From: Selenomonadales bacterium
GTDB lineage: Bacteria > Bacillota > Negativicutes > Sporomusales > UBA7701
Assembly: GCA_018434945.1 (NCBI GenBank)
Contig: JAHDOI010000029.1
Location: forward strand, 21,133-85,132
Direction of reading: 5' to 3'
DNA: 64,000 nucleotides
Part shown: in pieces, positions 18,036 to 25,250 of the stretch
Position numbering within the stretch: position 1 is the stretch's first letter
Layout of the letters: every line of letters begins with the position of its first letter
Made by a program: the position numbers and the translations under genes
Notes under the pieces: model-generated
Seen by the model: the letters and a program-made list of their open reading frames with translations, nothing else
What the model was told of the DNA's origin: nothing
The model's database searches: none

Positions 18036-18075
18036 CTTTCGGTAAGTACGGGTAACGTGACAGTAATAAACATAT

Positions 18076-18151
18076 GCGCCTGTAGCTCAGGGGATAGAGC
18101 AACGGACTTCTAATCCGTTGGTCGCACGTTCGAATCGTGCCAGGCGCGCCA
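18076..18151 (+). tRNA. tRNA-Arg (anticodon TCT)
   Basis: 76 nt with encoded CCA. Acceptor GCGCCTG / CAGGCGC, D-arm GTAGCTCAGGGGATAGAGC, anticodon stem-loop CGGACTTCTAATCCG and T-arm CACGTTCGAATCGTG. Confidence 0.96.
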
Positions 18152-18163
18152 ATAAGTACAAGG

Positions 18164-18190
18164 CTCCGCGCGATGCGGAGTTTTTGTTTT
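18164..18190 (+). terminator. Intrinsic terminator after tRNA-Arg
   Basis: CTCCGC GCGAT GCGGAG followed by TTTTTGTTTTT. Confidence 0.88.
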
Positions 18191-18232
18191 TACTGGCGTA
18201 CTGGATAACGAGCATCATTACTGGGTAATAAA

Positions 18233-18247
18233 TAATAATTATTATTA
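18233..18247. promoter_or_regulatory. Fur-family (7-1-7) box upstream of ferritin
   Basis: TAATAAT T ATTATTA lies within a 16-bp perfect palindrome at 18231-18246. It differs from the Fur box (TGATAAT n ATTATCA) and from the PerR box (TTATAAT n ATTATAA) at one symmetric pair each, so it could serve either regulator. It ends 18 bp before the -35 element of the ferritin promoter. Confidence 0.65.
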
Positions 18248-18265
18248 AAAAACAGTAAAATGCCA

Positions 18266-18295
18266 TTGCATAATCGTCAACAATCATGCTAAAAT
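18266..18295 (+). promoter_or_regulatory. Probable ferritin promoter
   Basis: TTGCAT (18266-18271), 18-bp spacer, TAAAAT (18290-18295). The ATG of ferritin is 33 bp downstream of the -10. Confidence 0.6.
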
Positions 18296-18328
18296 TATCC
18301 TTGAAAACACACAAGGAGGTAGATACAT

Positions 18329-18814
18329 ATGCTTTCGAAAAAAGTGCAAGATGCTTTCAACGACCAGATTCAGGCTGAGATGGCTTCCGCGTACCTCTAT
18401 CTGTCGATGGCGGCCTACTGTGAAGGGAAAAACCTCAAGGGGTTCGGCCATTGGCTTCGGGCGCAGTACAACGAGGAAGTCAGCCATGCCATGAAGATGT
18501 TCGATTTCGTGCTCGAACGCGGTGGTCAGGTCGCGCTTAAGGCAATCGAAGCTCCCGCGGTTGATTTCGGGACCCCGCTGGCTGTTTTTGAAAAGGTTCT
18601 GGCTCATGAACAGCACGTGACGGCTCGTATAAACAGCCTTTACGAGCTGGCTCTGGCGGAGAAGGACTACCCCAGCCAGATATTCCTGCAATGGTTCATC
18701 ACCGAACAAGTCGAAGAAGAAGCGTCCGCTTCGGAAATCATCGAGAGCATGAAAATTGCCGGCGATAAAGGCAACTCCCTGGTCTGGATGGACAAGGAGC
18801 TCGGCAAGCGCTAA
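18329..18814 (+). CDS. Ferritin (FtnA-type)
   Basis: 161-aa iron-storage ferritin forming a 24-subunit cage. All ferroxidase ligands are present at the expected places: E17, E50, H53, E94, Q127 and E130. No heme-ligand methionine as in bacterioferritin is evident. ATG follows AAGGAGG. Single-gene unit with its own promoter, a Fur-family box and a terminator; regulation by iron or peroxide is inferred from the box. Confidence 0.96.
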   Translation: MLSKKVQDAFNDQIQAEMASAYLYLSMAAYCEGKNLKGFGHWLRAQYNEEVSHAMKMFDFVLERGGQVALKAIEAPAVDFGTPLAVFEKVLAHEQHVTARINSLYELALAEKDYPSQIFLQWFITEQVEEEASASEIIESMKIAGDKGNSLVWMDKELGKR

Positions 18815-18838
18815 GATCAAATCGATACTGGTCACGAA

Positions 18839-18896
18839 AAGCTGGGGTGCCGCGGGCAGGTTCGATCAGGCCGCGGGAAAGCCCCGGCTTTTTTCT
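18839..18896 (+). terminator. Intrinsic terminator after ferritin
   Basis: Outer stem AAGCTGGGG / CCCCGGCTT encloses a CCGCGG/CCGCGG inner stem and is followed by TTTTTT. Confidence 0.8.
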
Positions 18897-18996
18897 TTCA
18901 GGCAATTAAAAAGGGAAAAAGAATGACTTGTAGAAAAGAATAATCTATTGATTGAAGGAAAAAAGCGGCGGAAAGCCGCGCGAGGAGATGATCGCA

Positions 18997-19584
18997 ATGT
19001 ATAATGTCGGTATTTTCCTGTTCAAGGATGTCGAACTTCTCGATTATGCCGGTCCCTATGAGGTATTTTCGGTTACGTCCGAACTGAACGAACACAAGCT
19101 GTTCAAAGTCTTCACGGTATCGGAAGACGGGGCGGCGGTGCGGTCGGTCAACGGCCTGCGGGCATTGCCGGATTACAGCTTTGCCGATCATCCGCCGATC
19201 GACATCCTGGTAGTTCCCGGCGGCATCGGCACCAGGATCGCCTATAAAAACGACATGGTCTTGGACTGGATTAAAAATGTATCCGCCAACGCCCAGATAG
19301 TAATGTCCGTATGCTCGGGGGCGAGAATCCTCGGCGCCGTAGGCCTGTTAGACGGGAAGGAAGCCGTTACCCACCACAGTGTGGCCGGCCATCTGCGGGA
19401 GACGGCGCCCGGTGCTATCGTTCTCGATGATAAACGATATACCGATAACGGCAAGGTAATGACTTCCGGGGGGATATCGGCCGGCATCGACCTGTCCCTC
19501 CACATCGTGACGAAGCTTTATGGGCAAGAAATCGCCAACAAAACGATCAAATACATGGAATACGGCGACTGGCGGTCGCTGTAG
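18997..19584 (+). CDS. DJ-1/PfpI-family protein
   Basis: 195 aa, class I glutamine amidotransferase-like fold. The nucleophile elbow is VMSVCSGARILG with C106, and THHSV supplies a histidine. N-terminus VGIFLFKDVELLDYAGPYEVF matches the GATase1_PfpI/AraC-sensor type, but there is no helix-turn-helix domain. ATG 18997 is 9 nt after GAGGAG; an in-frame ATG at 18988 is possible. Likely a hydrolase or glyoxalase of uncertain substrate. Confidence 0.85.
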   Translation: MYNVGIFLFKDVELLDYAGPYEVFSVTSELNEHKLFKVFTVSEDGAAVRSVNGLRALPDYSFADHPPIDILVVPGGIGTRIAYKNDMVLDWIKNVSANAQIVMSVCSGARILGAVGLLDGKEAVTHHSVAGHLRETAPGAIVLDDKRYTDNGKVMTSGGISAGIDLSLHIVTKLYGQEIANKTIKYMEYGDWRSL

Positions 19585-19598
19585 CGCGAAGTCAGAAA

Positions 19599-19634
19599 CC
19601 CGGAAGTCCGCAAGACTTCCGGGCTCTGTTTTTC
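19599..19634 (+). terminator. Intrinsic terminator
   Basis: CCCGGAAGT (loop CCGCAAG) ACTTCCGGG followed by CTCTGTTTTTCTT. Confidence 0.88.
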
Positions 19635-19673
19635 TTCTGCCAGCCGGCTGAATTCGCCTAACCTCCTTATTGC

Positions 19674-20360
19674 CTATAGTCCCAAGTGATGCGGGCATAT
19701 TCTGCGGCATAGATTACAAGCATAGACGAACCCTCCGCCAGGGGTTTGCTTCCCGCACACGCTGCGGCATTTTCGCTGATTGATCGTCACGCCGTCCAGC
19801 GCCTTGGCCGGACAGGCATCCAGGCAGATCCGGCAATCGGGCCTGCACGTCCCGTATGTGGCCACGGGATCGTCCTCAAGCTCCTTGTCGACAAGTACGG
19901 CACCCAGGCAGAGCATGTTGCCTAGTTTGTCGTTAACAAGCAATGTGTTTTTGCCCATTCTGCCCAGGCCCGCCCTTACGGCCGCGTGCTTCAGCGACAA
20001 TATCCCCTGACCGTGCCGTCTGCTATCGTCCCAGTAGTCGTAAGGGTCGCGGGACGGTACTGCCACCGCGCTGCCGCCCAGCCTGTCGAGCTCCGACGCG
20101 ATCCGGTAGGCGATTGCGTCGATCCGGTCGGCAGCCTTGAATATGGCAAAAGTGTACGCCGCTGCCGACGGTGATGCGAGAATGCCTGTGGGAAAACGCT
20201 CCGCGATCACTATCACGCTTCGGCAAGTCCCGAGGACATCGGTAGGGTGGAACCCGGTCGGCGCATCCGCGAACCGTTCCACCGGGGCTATCCCGCAAAG
20301 GTCTGCCCCCAAATCTGCCGTCCGCCGCTTAATGTCGGCCGCATTGATTGCTCTTAACAC
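19674..20360 (-). CDS. QueG-like [4Fe-4S] protein (epoxyqueuosine reductase-related)
   Basis: 228 aa. The C-terminus has two cluster motifs, CRPDCRICLDACP and, after CRSVCG, CNLCRRICPH, as in QueG-type proteins. It is much shorter than QueG (about 370 aa) and lacks the C-terminal HEAT-like part, so it may be a different reductase. GTG at 20360 follows GGGAGGG on the minus strand; an in-frame ATG at 20405 has no ribosome site. It is followed, on the same strand upstream, by a siroheme reductase gene, suggesting a shared redox role. Confidence 0.8.
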   Translation of the reverse strand: MLRAINAADIKRRTADLGADLCGIAPVERFADAPTGFHPTDVLGTCRSVIVIAERFPTGILASPSAAAYTFAIFKAADRIDAIAYRIASELDRLGGSAVAVPSRDPYDYWDDSRRHGQGILSLKHAAVRAGLGRMGKNTLLVNDKLGNMLCLGAVLVDKELEDDPVATYGTCRPDCRICLDACPAKALDGVTINQRKCRSVCGKQTPGGGFVYACNLCRRICPHHLGL

Positions 20361-20501
20361 ACTTTTCCCTCCCGGCAGAGGCAGGATTTCCCCTTGACCT
20401 CCCATGAAATTCCCTGATTATGGCTGTGCCGGGCCTCCATGGAACCTTGAAGTTTGCTAGGCGGCCCCAGCGGACATGCTATCGCTCTATTCGGCAGCCG
20501 C

Positions 20502-21344
20502 TTACAATAATTCCTTCTGAAAGGCAGCGAGCCCGATGCGGTTCACCACGTCGCCGATACGCTCGCCCTTATTAGCAAGGCGATTATAAGCGCAAAGGAT
20601 GCCTTCGATGCAGGAAACGGCTTCCCGCTCCGGGATAAACGGCAAGACCTTGTTGCCGAGCATTGACCTTTTACCGATTTTACCGCCGATATAGACGGCA
20701 TAGCCGTGTTTTTCGACCGCTAAAGCCTGTTTGGGGCAGCTTTTCACGCATAGCCCGCAGCCCACACATTTATCGGCGGAAACTGACGGCACGCATCCGC
20801 TTACCGTCATTGCGCCGACTTTACAGACGGCGACGCAGTTATTGCAGCCGTCGCAGCCGTCAACTACAGCCGGGACAACAACGCCATGCAGGCCGATGTC
20901 GTTAATCTGCGGTTTCGCGCAGGAGTTAGGACAACCGCTCAGAGCGATCTTTGTTTTCCCCGGCTGTTCCCGTCCCACCAATAAGGCATCCAACTGGGCG
21001 GCCAAATCCGTCGTATCGCAGACACCCTGTTTGCATAGAGCTATCCCCGGGCAACCGATCGTAGTCAATATCCGCGGTCCGCGCACCGCGAGAAGCAATC
21101 CCGAATCATGTGTCTCGCGAAAAACGCATGCCAGTTGTTTTTCCTGCACCCAATGAATCTCAACCGACTGCCGGGTTGTAATATGCAGTTGCCCATTGCC
21201 GTACTTATCGGACAGATCCGCCAGCTTACGCATTTGAGCACTGGTCAGGTTACCGGCGATCGTGCGAACCCTCACCGCGAAAAAATCCTTTTGCTGCTGC
21301 TCAAGAAGACCGTGGTGCTTACTGAAGCTGAATTGCCCGTTCAT
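20502..21344 (-). CDS. Small siroheme sulfite/nitrite reductase with fused 2[4Fe-4S] ferredoxin
   Basis: 280 aa. N-terminal ferredoxin-like half-domain (residues 15-90), then the siroheme-[4Fe-4S] signature C98-x5-C104 ... C138-x3-C142 (GCPGIALC and SGCPNSC). An inserted ferredoxin carries C164xxC167xxC170x3C174 and C193xxC196xxC199x3C203. This is a compact AsrC/Dsr-like reductase of the small type found in anaerobes. It would reduce sulfite or nitrite in the cytosol. A dyad and a candidate leader RNA lie upstream. Confidence 0.87.
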   Translation of the reverse strand: MNGQFSFSKHHGLLEQQQKDFFAVRVRTIAGNLTSAQMRKLADLSDKYGNGQLHITTRQSVEIHWVQEKQLACVFRETHDSGLLLAVRGPRILTTIGCPGIALCKQGVCDTTDLAAQLDALLVGREQPGKTKIALSGCPNSCAKPQINDIGLHGVVVPAVVDGCDGCNNCVAVCKVGAMTVSGCVPSVSADKCVGCGLCVKSCPKQALAVEKHGYAVYIGGKIGKRSMLGNKVLPFIPEREAVSCIEGILCAYNRLANKGERIGDVVNRIGLAAFQKELL

Positions 21345-21391
21345 ACCCCTCGAACCCCCAGTAAAGAATTTCTTTTACTGTATAATTGTAA

Positions 21392-21412
21392 CACAACAAT
21401 GGTTATGTTGTG
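21392..21412. promoter_or_regulatory. Perfect 7-7-7 dyad upstream of the siroheme reductase
   Basis: CACAACA n7 TGTTGTG, perfect arms, in the divergent region between the reductase (-) and MFS (+) genes, 48 bp from the reductase start. A plausible operator; the regulator is unknown. Confidence 0.55.
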
Positions 21413-21420
21413 ATGAAGAG

Positions 21421-21510
21421 AAAAAACTCCACGGCGACAGACACGCTAGTGGAGCTTCAGCCAATCTCGGGGAGCATACTTCACCCGCGGTCACCACGGA
21501 CCAAGGAGAT
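21421..21510 (-). ncRNA. Candidate structured leader RNA with terminator (minus strand)
   Basis: Read on the minus strand: ATCTC (510-506 side) pairs with GAGAT (468-464 side), enclosing GGTC-n6-GACC and a GGG/CCC hairpin, which gives a three-way junction. About 10 nt later comes CTCCAC n16 GTGGAG followed by six T, an intrinsic terminator. This aptamer-then-terminator layout precedes the siroheme reductase. It matches no riboswitch class that I can name, and it may instead be part of the MFS leader. Confidence 0.35.
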
Positions 21511-21611
21511 ATTTGTAAATAACGATTATATATGATATATATTTTTATGGGGAATGTATGAGACTGTGGTTGAAGAGAACCGGGTGCAGATAATTAAGCA
21601 AGGAGAAGTTC

Positions 21612-22814
21612 ATGGAGAGAAATCTATCGACGGCAATCAAAATTGTCTTTTGCGGCGGACTGGCGTTTTTCTGCTCATTCATCGACCGACTTTCCTGGCC
21701 GCCGGTCATGCCCATGGCGTCGAGGGAATTGGGCCTCACGGCGGCGCAGGCCGGCGGATTCATGAGCGCCTTTTTTTTGGGGTATTTATTGACCCAGTTG
21801 CCGGGAGGAATGTTGGCCGACCGGCTTGGCACAAGAAAGGTGCTGTTGGGCTCTCTTTTTTTTATGGGAATTTTCACGATTGGAATGGCCTGGATTCCGG
21901 GATACTGGACAGGGACGGTTCTGCGTTTCTTCGCCGGCATCGGGTCAGGGGCGGTACTCGCCGCATCTGTAAAAGGAGTATATGACCATTTCGGCCCCGA
22001 CCGGCGGGCAACGGCGATGGGGTTCTTCATGGCCTCGTCTCCTCTCGGACTACTTATGGCCAATCTTTTGTCTCCGATGATCGCAGCCAGCTATGGCTGG
22101 CGTTCGTCCTTCACGGCAGCCGGAGGCTTTACTTTGCTGGTGCTGGCTATATCCTGGCTGGTTCTCCCCCGGCAGACGAAAGCGCGTCACCAGGCTACGA
22201 GTACTGCCGTTGCCGGCGGGAATACCTTAAGGACACTTGTCGGCAACCGCGATCTGATGCTTACTGCTGCTGCGGGCTTTTTCGCAATGTGGGGGACCTG
22301 GGGAACTTTAACCTGGGCAAATACATACATGAACCAATGTTTAGGACTCTCTTTGCAGCAGTCCGGCCAAATTATGGCCATGTTCGGCCTGGGAGCTTTG
22401 ATCGGCCAACCCTTGGCCGGTTGGCTGGCCGACTTCCTTCCCCGGTCCCGCCGGCAAGTCGGCATGACCATTTTGGCCCTGTTTGCGGTTCTATTATGGG
22501 TGTTCGGCAACAACCAGGATTCGGGACAATTGGTTGTCTTAGCACCGTTGCTGGGCGCAGGAGCATTTGTTTTCGGCCCTGTCATAAACACATTAATAAG
22601 TGAACTGGTTTCAGCGCCCCAGGTCGGTACCGCCATAGGCTTATGTAACGGCGTCTGGCAGCTGGGGTCGGTTATTTCACCGCTAACGGCAGGCTTCTTC
22701 CTGGATATTACCGGTAATTATACCTGGGCGTTTGCGGTGCTGGCAGCCGGTCCGTTCTTGGCAGTCCTGCTGTTTGCCTTTGTTCGGTCCAGCGGAGTAC
22801 ACGAAAGCCGCTAA
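21612..22814 (+). CDS. MFS transporter
   Basis: 400 aa with 12 predicted membrane helices. The loop 2-3 signature GMLADRLGTRKVLL is present, and the partner loop GWLADFLPRSRR begins the second half. N-terminus resembles the anion:cation symporter or OxlT-like branch, but the substrate cannot be read from sequence. Start follows AAGGAGAAG. Its divergent neighbour is the siroheme reductase, so an anion substrate is possible. Confidence 0.9.
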   Translation: MERNLSTAIKIVFCGGLAFFCSFIDRLSWPPVMPMASRELGLTAAQAGGFMSAFFLGYLLTQLPGGMLADRLGTRKVLLGSLFFMGIFTIGMAWIPGYWTGTVLRFFAGIGSGAVLAASVKGVYDHFGPDRRATAMGFFMASSPLGLLMANLLSPMIAASYGWRSSFTAAGGFTLLVLAISWLVLPRQTKARHQATSTAVAGGNTLRTLVGNRDLMLTAAAGFFAMWGTWGTLTWANTYMNQCLGLSLQQSGQIMAMFGLGALIGQPLAGWLADFLPRSRRQVGMTILALFAVLLWVFGNNQDSGQLVVLAPLLGAGAFVFGPVINTLISELVSAPQVGTAIGLCNGVWQLGSVISPLTAGFFLDITGNYTWAFAVLAAGPFLAVLLFAFVRSSGVHESR

Positions 22815-22830
22815 AAGGTTTCGCTAACAA

Positions 22831-22868
22831 AGAACACCCGGAACATTGCTGTTCCGGGTGTTCTTATT
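22831..22868. terminator. Strong bidirectional terminator
   Basis: 15-bp perfect stem AGAACACCCGGAACA / TGTTCCGGGTGTTCT with TTGC loop, between the convergent MFS and spore-protein genes; it overlaps the last codons of the latter. Confidence 0.92.
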
Positions 22869-23067
22869 CCGCGTTCTGATGCGCCAACCCGTTTGCCTTT
22901 GCCTCCTCGGCCATCGCCTGTTCGCCGCGCTGTATCGCTTCCCGTACCATGGAGCCGACCTCGCCTGTGGTCACGTCAGACCAGTCGCCGTCGGCCACCT
23001 TGTCGCCAAACCCCAGGTCATTGGCCAGTTGCACCTTCGTTTGTTCCGACATTACCCCTTCTCCCAT
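22864..23067 (-). CDS. Divergent alpha/beta-type small acid-soluble spore protein
   Basis: 67 aa. LANDLGFGDKVADGDWSDVTTGEVGSMVREAIQ (core read as LANDLGF ... GEVGSMVREAIQ) follows the alpha/beta SASP pattern of two DNA-binding helices. Unlike the second SASP here, the GPR protease site is not standard: the usual E-(I/L/F)-A-x-E is QLAND. GGAGGTG precedes the ATG by 5 nt. Expected to coat DNA in the spore; a non-SASP role is possible given the divergence. Confidence 0.75.
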   Translation of the reverse strand: MGEGVMSEQTKVQLANDLGFGDKVADGDWSDVTTGEVGSMVREAIQRGEQAMAEEAKANGLAHQNAE

Positions 23068-23281
23068 GGTTTCACCTCCAGCGTTTTTTCAGCAGGGGCA
23101 CAAATATAGTATTACCCGGCCCGCGCTTGCTAGCCCCGGTCGATTTTGGACATAATAGCCTGATTATGGCGCCATTAGCATCCCGCGTAGGAAAGGCCCG
23201 GCGCTCACGCCGGGCGGCAGGATGAAACGGTGCGGGTGGCGAAAGATGGTAAACGAAAGCTTTCACATAAGGAGTGGCGGG

Positions 23282-23902
23282 ATGGACAAATTAGCGTACA
23301 GAAAAGGCATTCTGGCAATTTTGGCGGACCTGATGCAGGCGCCCACCGACGAGCTTGTGGGCGAACTGCCGGCGACGGTCAAATATCTTCACGAGGCATT
23401 CTCGGCACTCGATTATCCAGTGCCGATGCTTGCTTACAACGATTGGCCGAGGCTGGCCGGCGACTGCGAAACCCTCGCCCGGGCGTATAACCAGAGCTTC
23501 GTATTCCCGCCGGAAACCCGGGTGGTGCCGGTGGAGTCGGTATACCGGCAATGGACGGGCGACAGCAGCGCCCAGGTGCCCTTTGCCAAAGAGAAAGGCT
23601 ACCTGATGAGCGACGCGGCCCTGCACATGAAGGCGCTGTACGAAAGATACGGCCTGGAAATGCCCCCCGATTTCGGCGCCACACCCGACCATCTGGGGCT
23701 CGAGCTCGAGTTCGCCGGCTTTTTGCTTGAGAATGAAACGGCGGAACGTCAGGCTATTTTCTGGCGGGAGCATCTCGACTGGGTAGATGAACTGACGGCC
23801 GATGCGGAGGAGAAAGGCATTCCCCAGTTCTATCGCCAGGTGCTAAGAGTGATTGCCGCTTTTCTCCGCGCCGACCGGGAGAGCTACGAACAGGGTAAGT
23901 GA
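23282..23902 (+). CDS. TorD/DmsD-family molybdoenzyme chaperone
   Basis: 206 aa, all-helical. The pattern YNQSFVFPPETRVVPVESVYRQW and PDHLGLELEFAGFLL is that of TorD-type redox-enzyme maturation proteins, which hold molybdoenzyme precursors while the cofactor is inserted. ATG 23282 follows AAGGAG. moeA follows 15 bp later. No molybdoenzyme catalytic gene is in the window, so its client is elsewhere. Confidence 0.88.
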   Translation: MDKLAYRKGILAILADLMQAPTDELVGELPATVKYLHEAFSALDYPVPMLAYNDWPRLAGDCETLARAYNQSFVFPPETRVVPVESVYRQWTGDSSAQVPFAKEKGYLMSDAALHMKALYERYGLEMPPDFGATPDHLGLELEFAGFLLENETAERQAIFWREHLDWVDELTADAEEKGIPQFYRQVLRVIAAFLRADRESYEQGK

Positions 23903-23917
23903 TTGGAGGCGAGCCGT

Positions 23918-25132
23918 ATGGCTGTTTCTTTGGATAGTGCTCAGGATAAGCTGCTCAAGACCGTTCGCACGTTGGCTGCCGAGGAGATAGCGCTGGCGGA
24001 TTGCTGGCGACGGGTGCTGGCCGACCAAATTGTGGCCGAAGCAGACTTTCCTCCTTTTGACCGGTCGCCGCTGGACGGCTACGCGCTAATCGCCGCGGAC
24101 GTGGCCGAAGCCACCCCGGAGCGGCCGGCCGTACTCGAGGTAGTCGACGACATTCCGGCGGGCAGTGTGCCGCGTGTCGCGGTGCGGCCGGGCACGGCCG
24201 CCAAGATCATGACCGGTGCGCCGGTGCCGCAGGGGGCGACAGGCGTAGTGCGGCGGGAAGATGTCCGTGAGGAGCAAGGCCGGGCGACCGTTTTCGCCGG
24301 CGCCGGCGCGGCCGCAAACCTCTGCCGGCGCGGCGAGGAGATTGCCGCCGGCGAAAAGGTTCTCGCGGGCGGGACGGTTATCAACGCCGGGGTCATGGGG
24401 CTGCTGGCCCTGCTTGGGATTTCCCGGCCGCGGGTATACAAAAGGCCGCGGGTCGCCCTGCTCGCCACCGGCAGCGAGGTTACCGACATCGAAGCGCCGC
24501 TGCCCCCGGGCGCCATCCGCAATTCCAACAGCTATATGCTCGCCGCCCAGGTGCGCGACGCCGGCGCGGAGCCGATCATGTTCGGCATCGCCCGCGACGA
24601 GGTGGCGGTGATTATCTCCCGGCTGGCGGCAGCCGCCGCCTGCGATATGATCGTCACCACCGGCGGCGTCTCCGCCGGCGATTACGACCTGTTGGCCGAC
24701 GTTTATCGGGAACTGGGCATAAGCGTAATGTTCGACCGGGTAGGGATAAAGCCGGGCATGCCGGTACTGGCCGGCCACAAGGACGGCAAGCTTTACGTCG
24801 GGTTGTCCGGTAACCCGGCCGCGGCCAGCGTGGCATTCGAACAGATCGTCCGCCCGGCATTGCTTAAGATGGGCGGCAGGATCGATTGGTGGCGTCCGCG
24901 GGCTAAAGCTCTGCTGACAGCCCCCTTTACGAAAGCCTCGGGAGCGACGCGCTTCGTATGGGCGAGCTGCCGGCCTGAAAACGGAAGCCTGACGGTCGAA
25001 CCGCTGCCTCTGCAGGGGAACGGGATGCTCAAATCGGCGGTTACCGCCAACGCCATGATCGTTATCCCGGCCGGCAGTCCGCCCCTGGCGGCCGGCACCA
25101 CCGTGGAAGTCTGCCTGCTGGCCGACCTATAA
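23918..25132 (+). CDS. moeA: Molybdopterin molybdotransferase
   Basis: 404 aa; inserts molybdate (or tungstate) into adenylylated molybdopterin. FPPFDRSPLDGYAL near residue 45, RPGTAAKIMTGAPVP and TTGGVSAGDYD are classic MoeA marks. ATG 23918 is 8 nt after GGAGG; a TTG at 23903 is the alternative. Forms a pair with torD. Confidence 0.95.
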   Translation: MAVSLDSAQDKLLKTVRTLAAEEIALADCWRRVLADQIVAEADFPPFDRSPLDGYALIAADVAEATPERPAVLEVVDDIPAGSVPRVAVRPGTAAKIMTGAPVPQGATGVVRREDVREEQGRATVFAGAGAAANLCRRGEEIAAGEKVLAGGTVINAGVMGLLALLGISRPRVYKRPRVALLATGSEVTDIEAPLPPGAIRNSNSYMLAAQVRDAGAEPIMFGIARDEVAVIISRLAAAAACDMIVTTGGVSAGDYDLLADVYRELGISVMFDRVGIKPGMPVLAGHKDGKLYVGLSGNPAAASVAFEQIVRPALLKMGGRIDWWRPRAKALLTAPFTKASGATRFVWASCRPENGSLTVEPLPLQGNGMLKSAVTANAMIVIPAGSPPLAAGTTVEVCLLADL

Positions 25133-25185
25133 ACTTTTTCTAATGTAGGAATAAGAAAATCGATACGCTAATTCCGAGCGATTTA

Positions 25186-25215
25186 TTGACTTTAAACAAG
25201 CGTACGACATACAAT
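25186..25215 (+). promoter_or_regulatory. Sigma-A promoter for the CoA-disulfide reductase gene
   Basis: TTGACT (25186-25191), 18-bp spacer, TACAAT (25210-25215), 36 bp before the ATG. Confidence 0.7.
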
Positions 25216-25250
25216 CGTAGATGAAATCCATCGGCGAAGGGGGTTAATTG

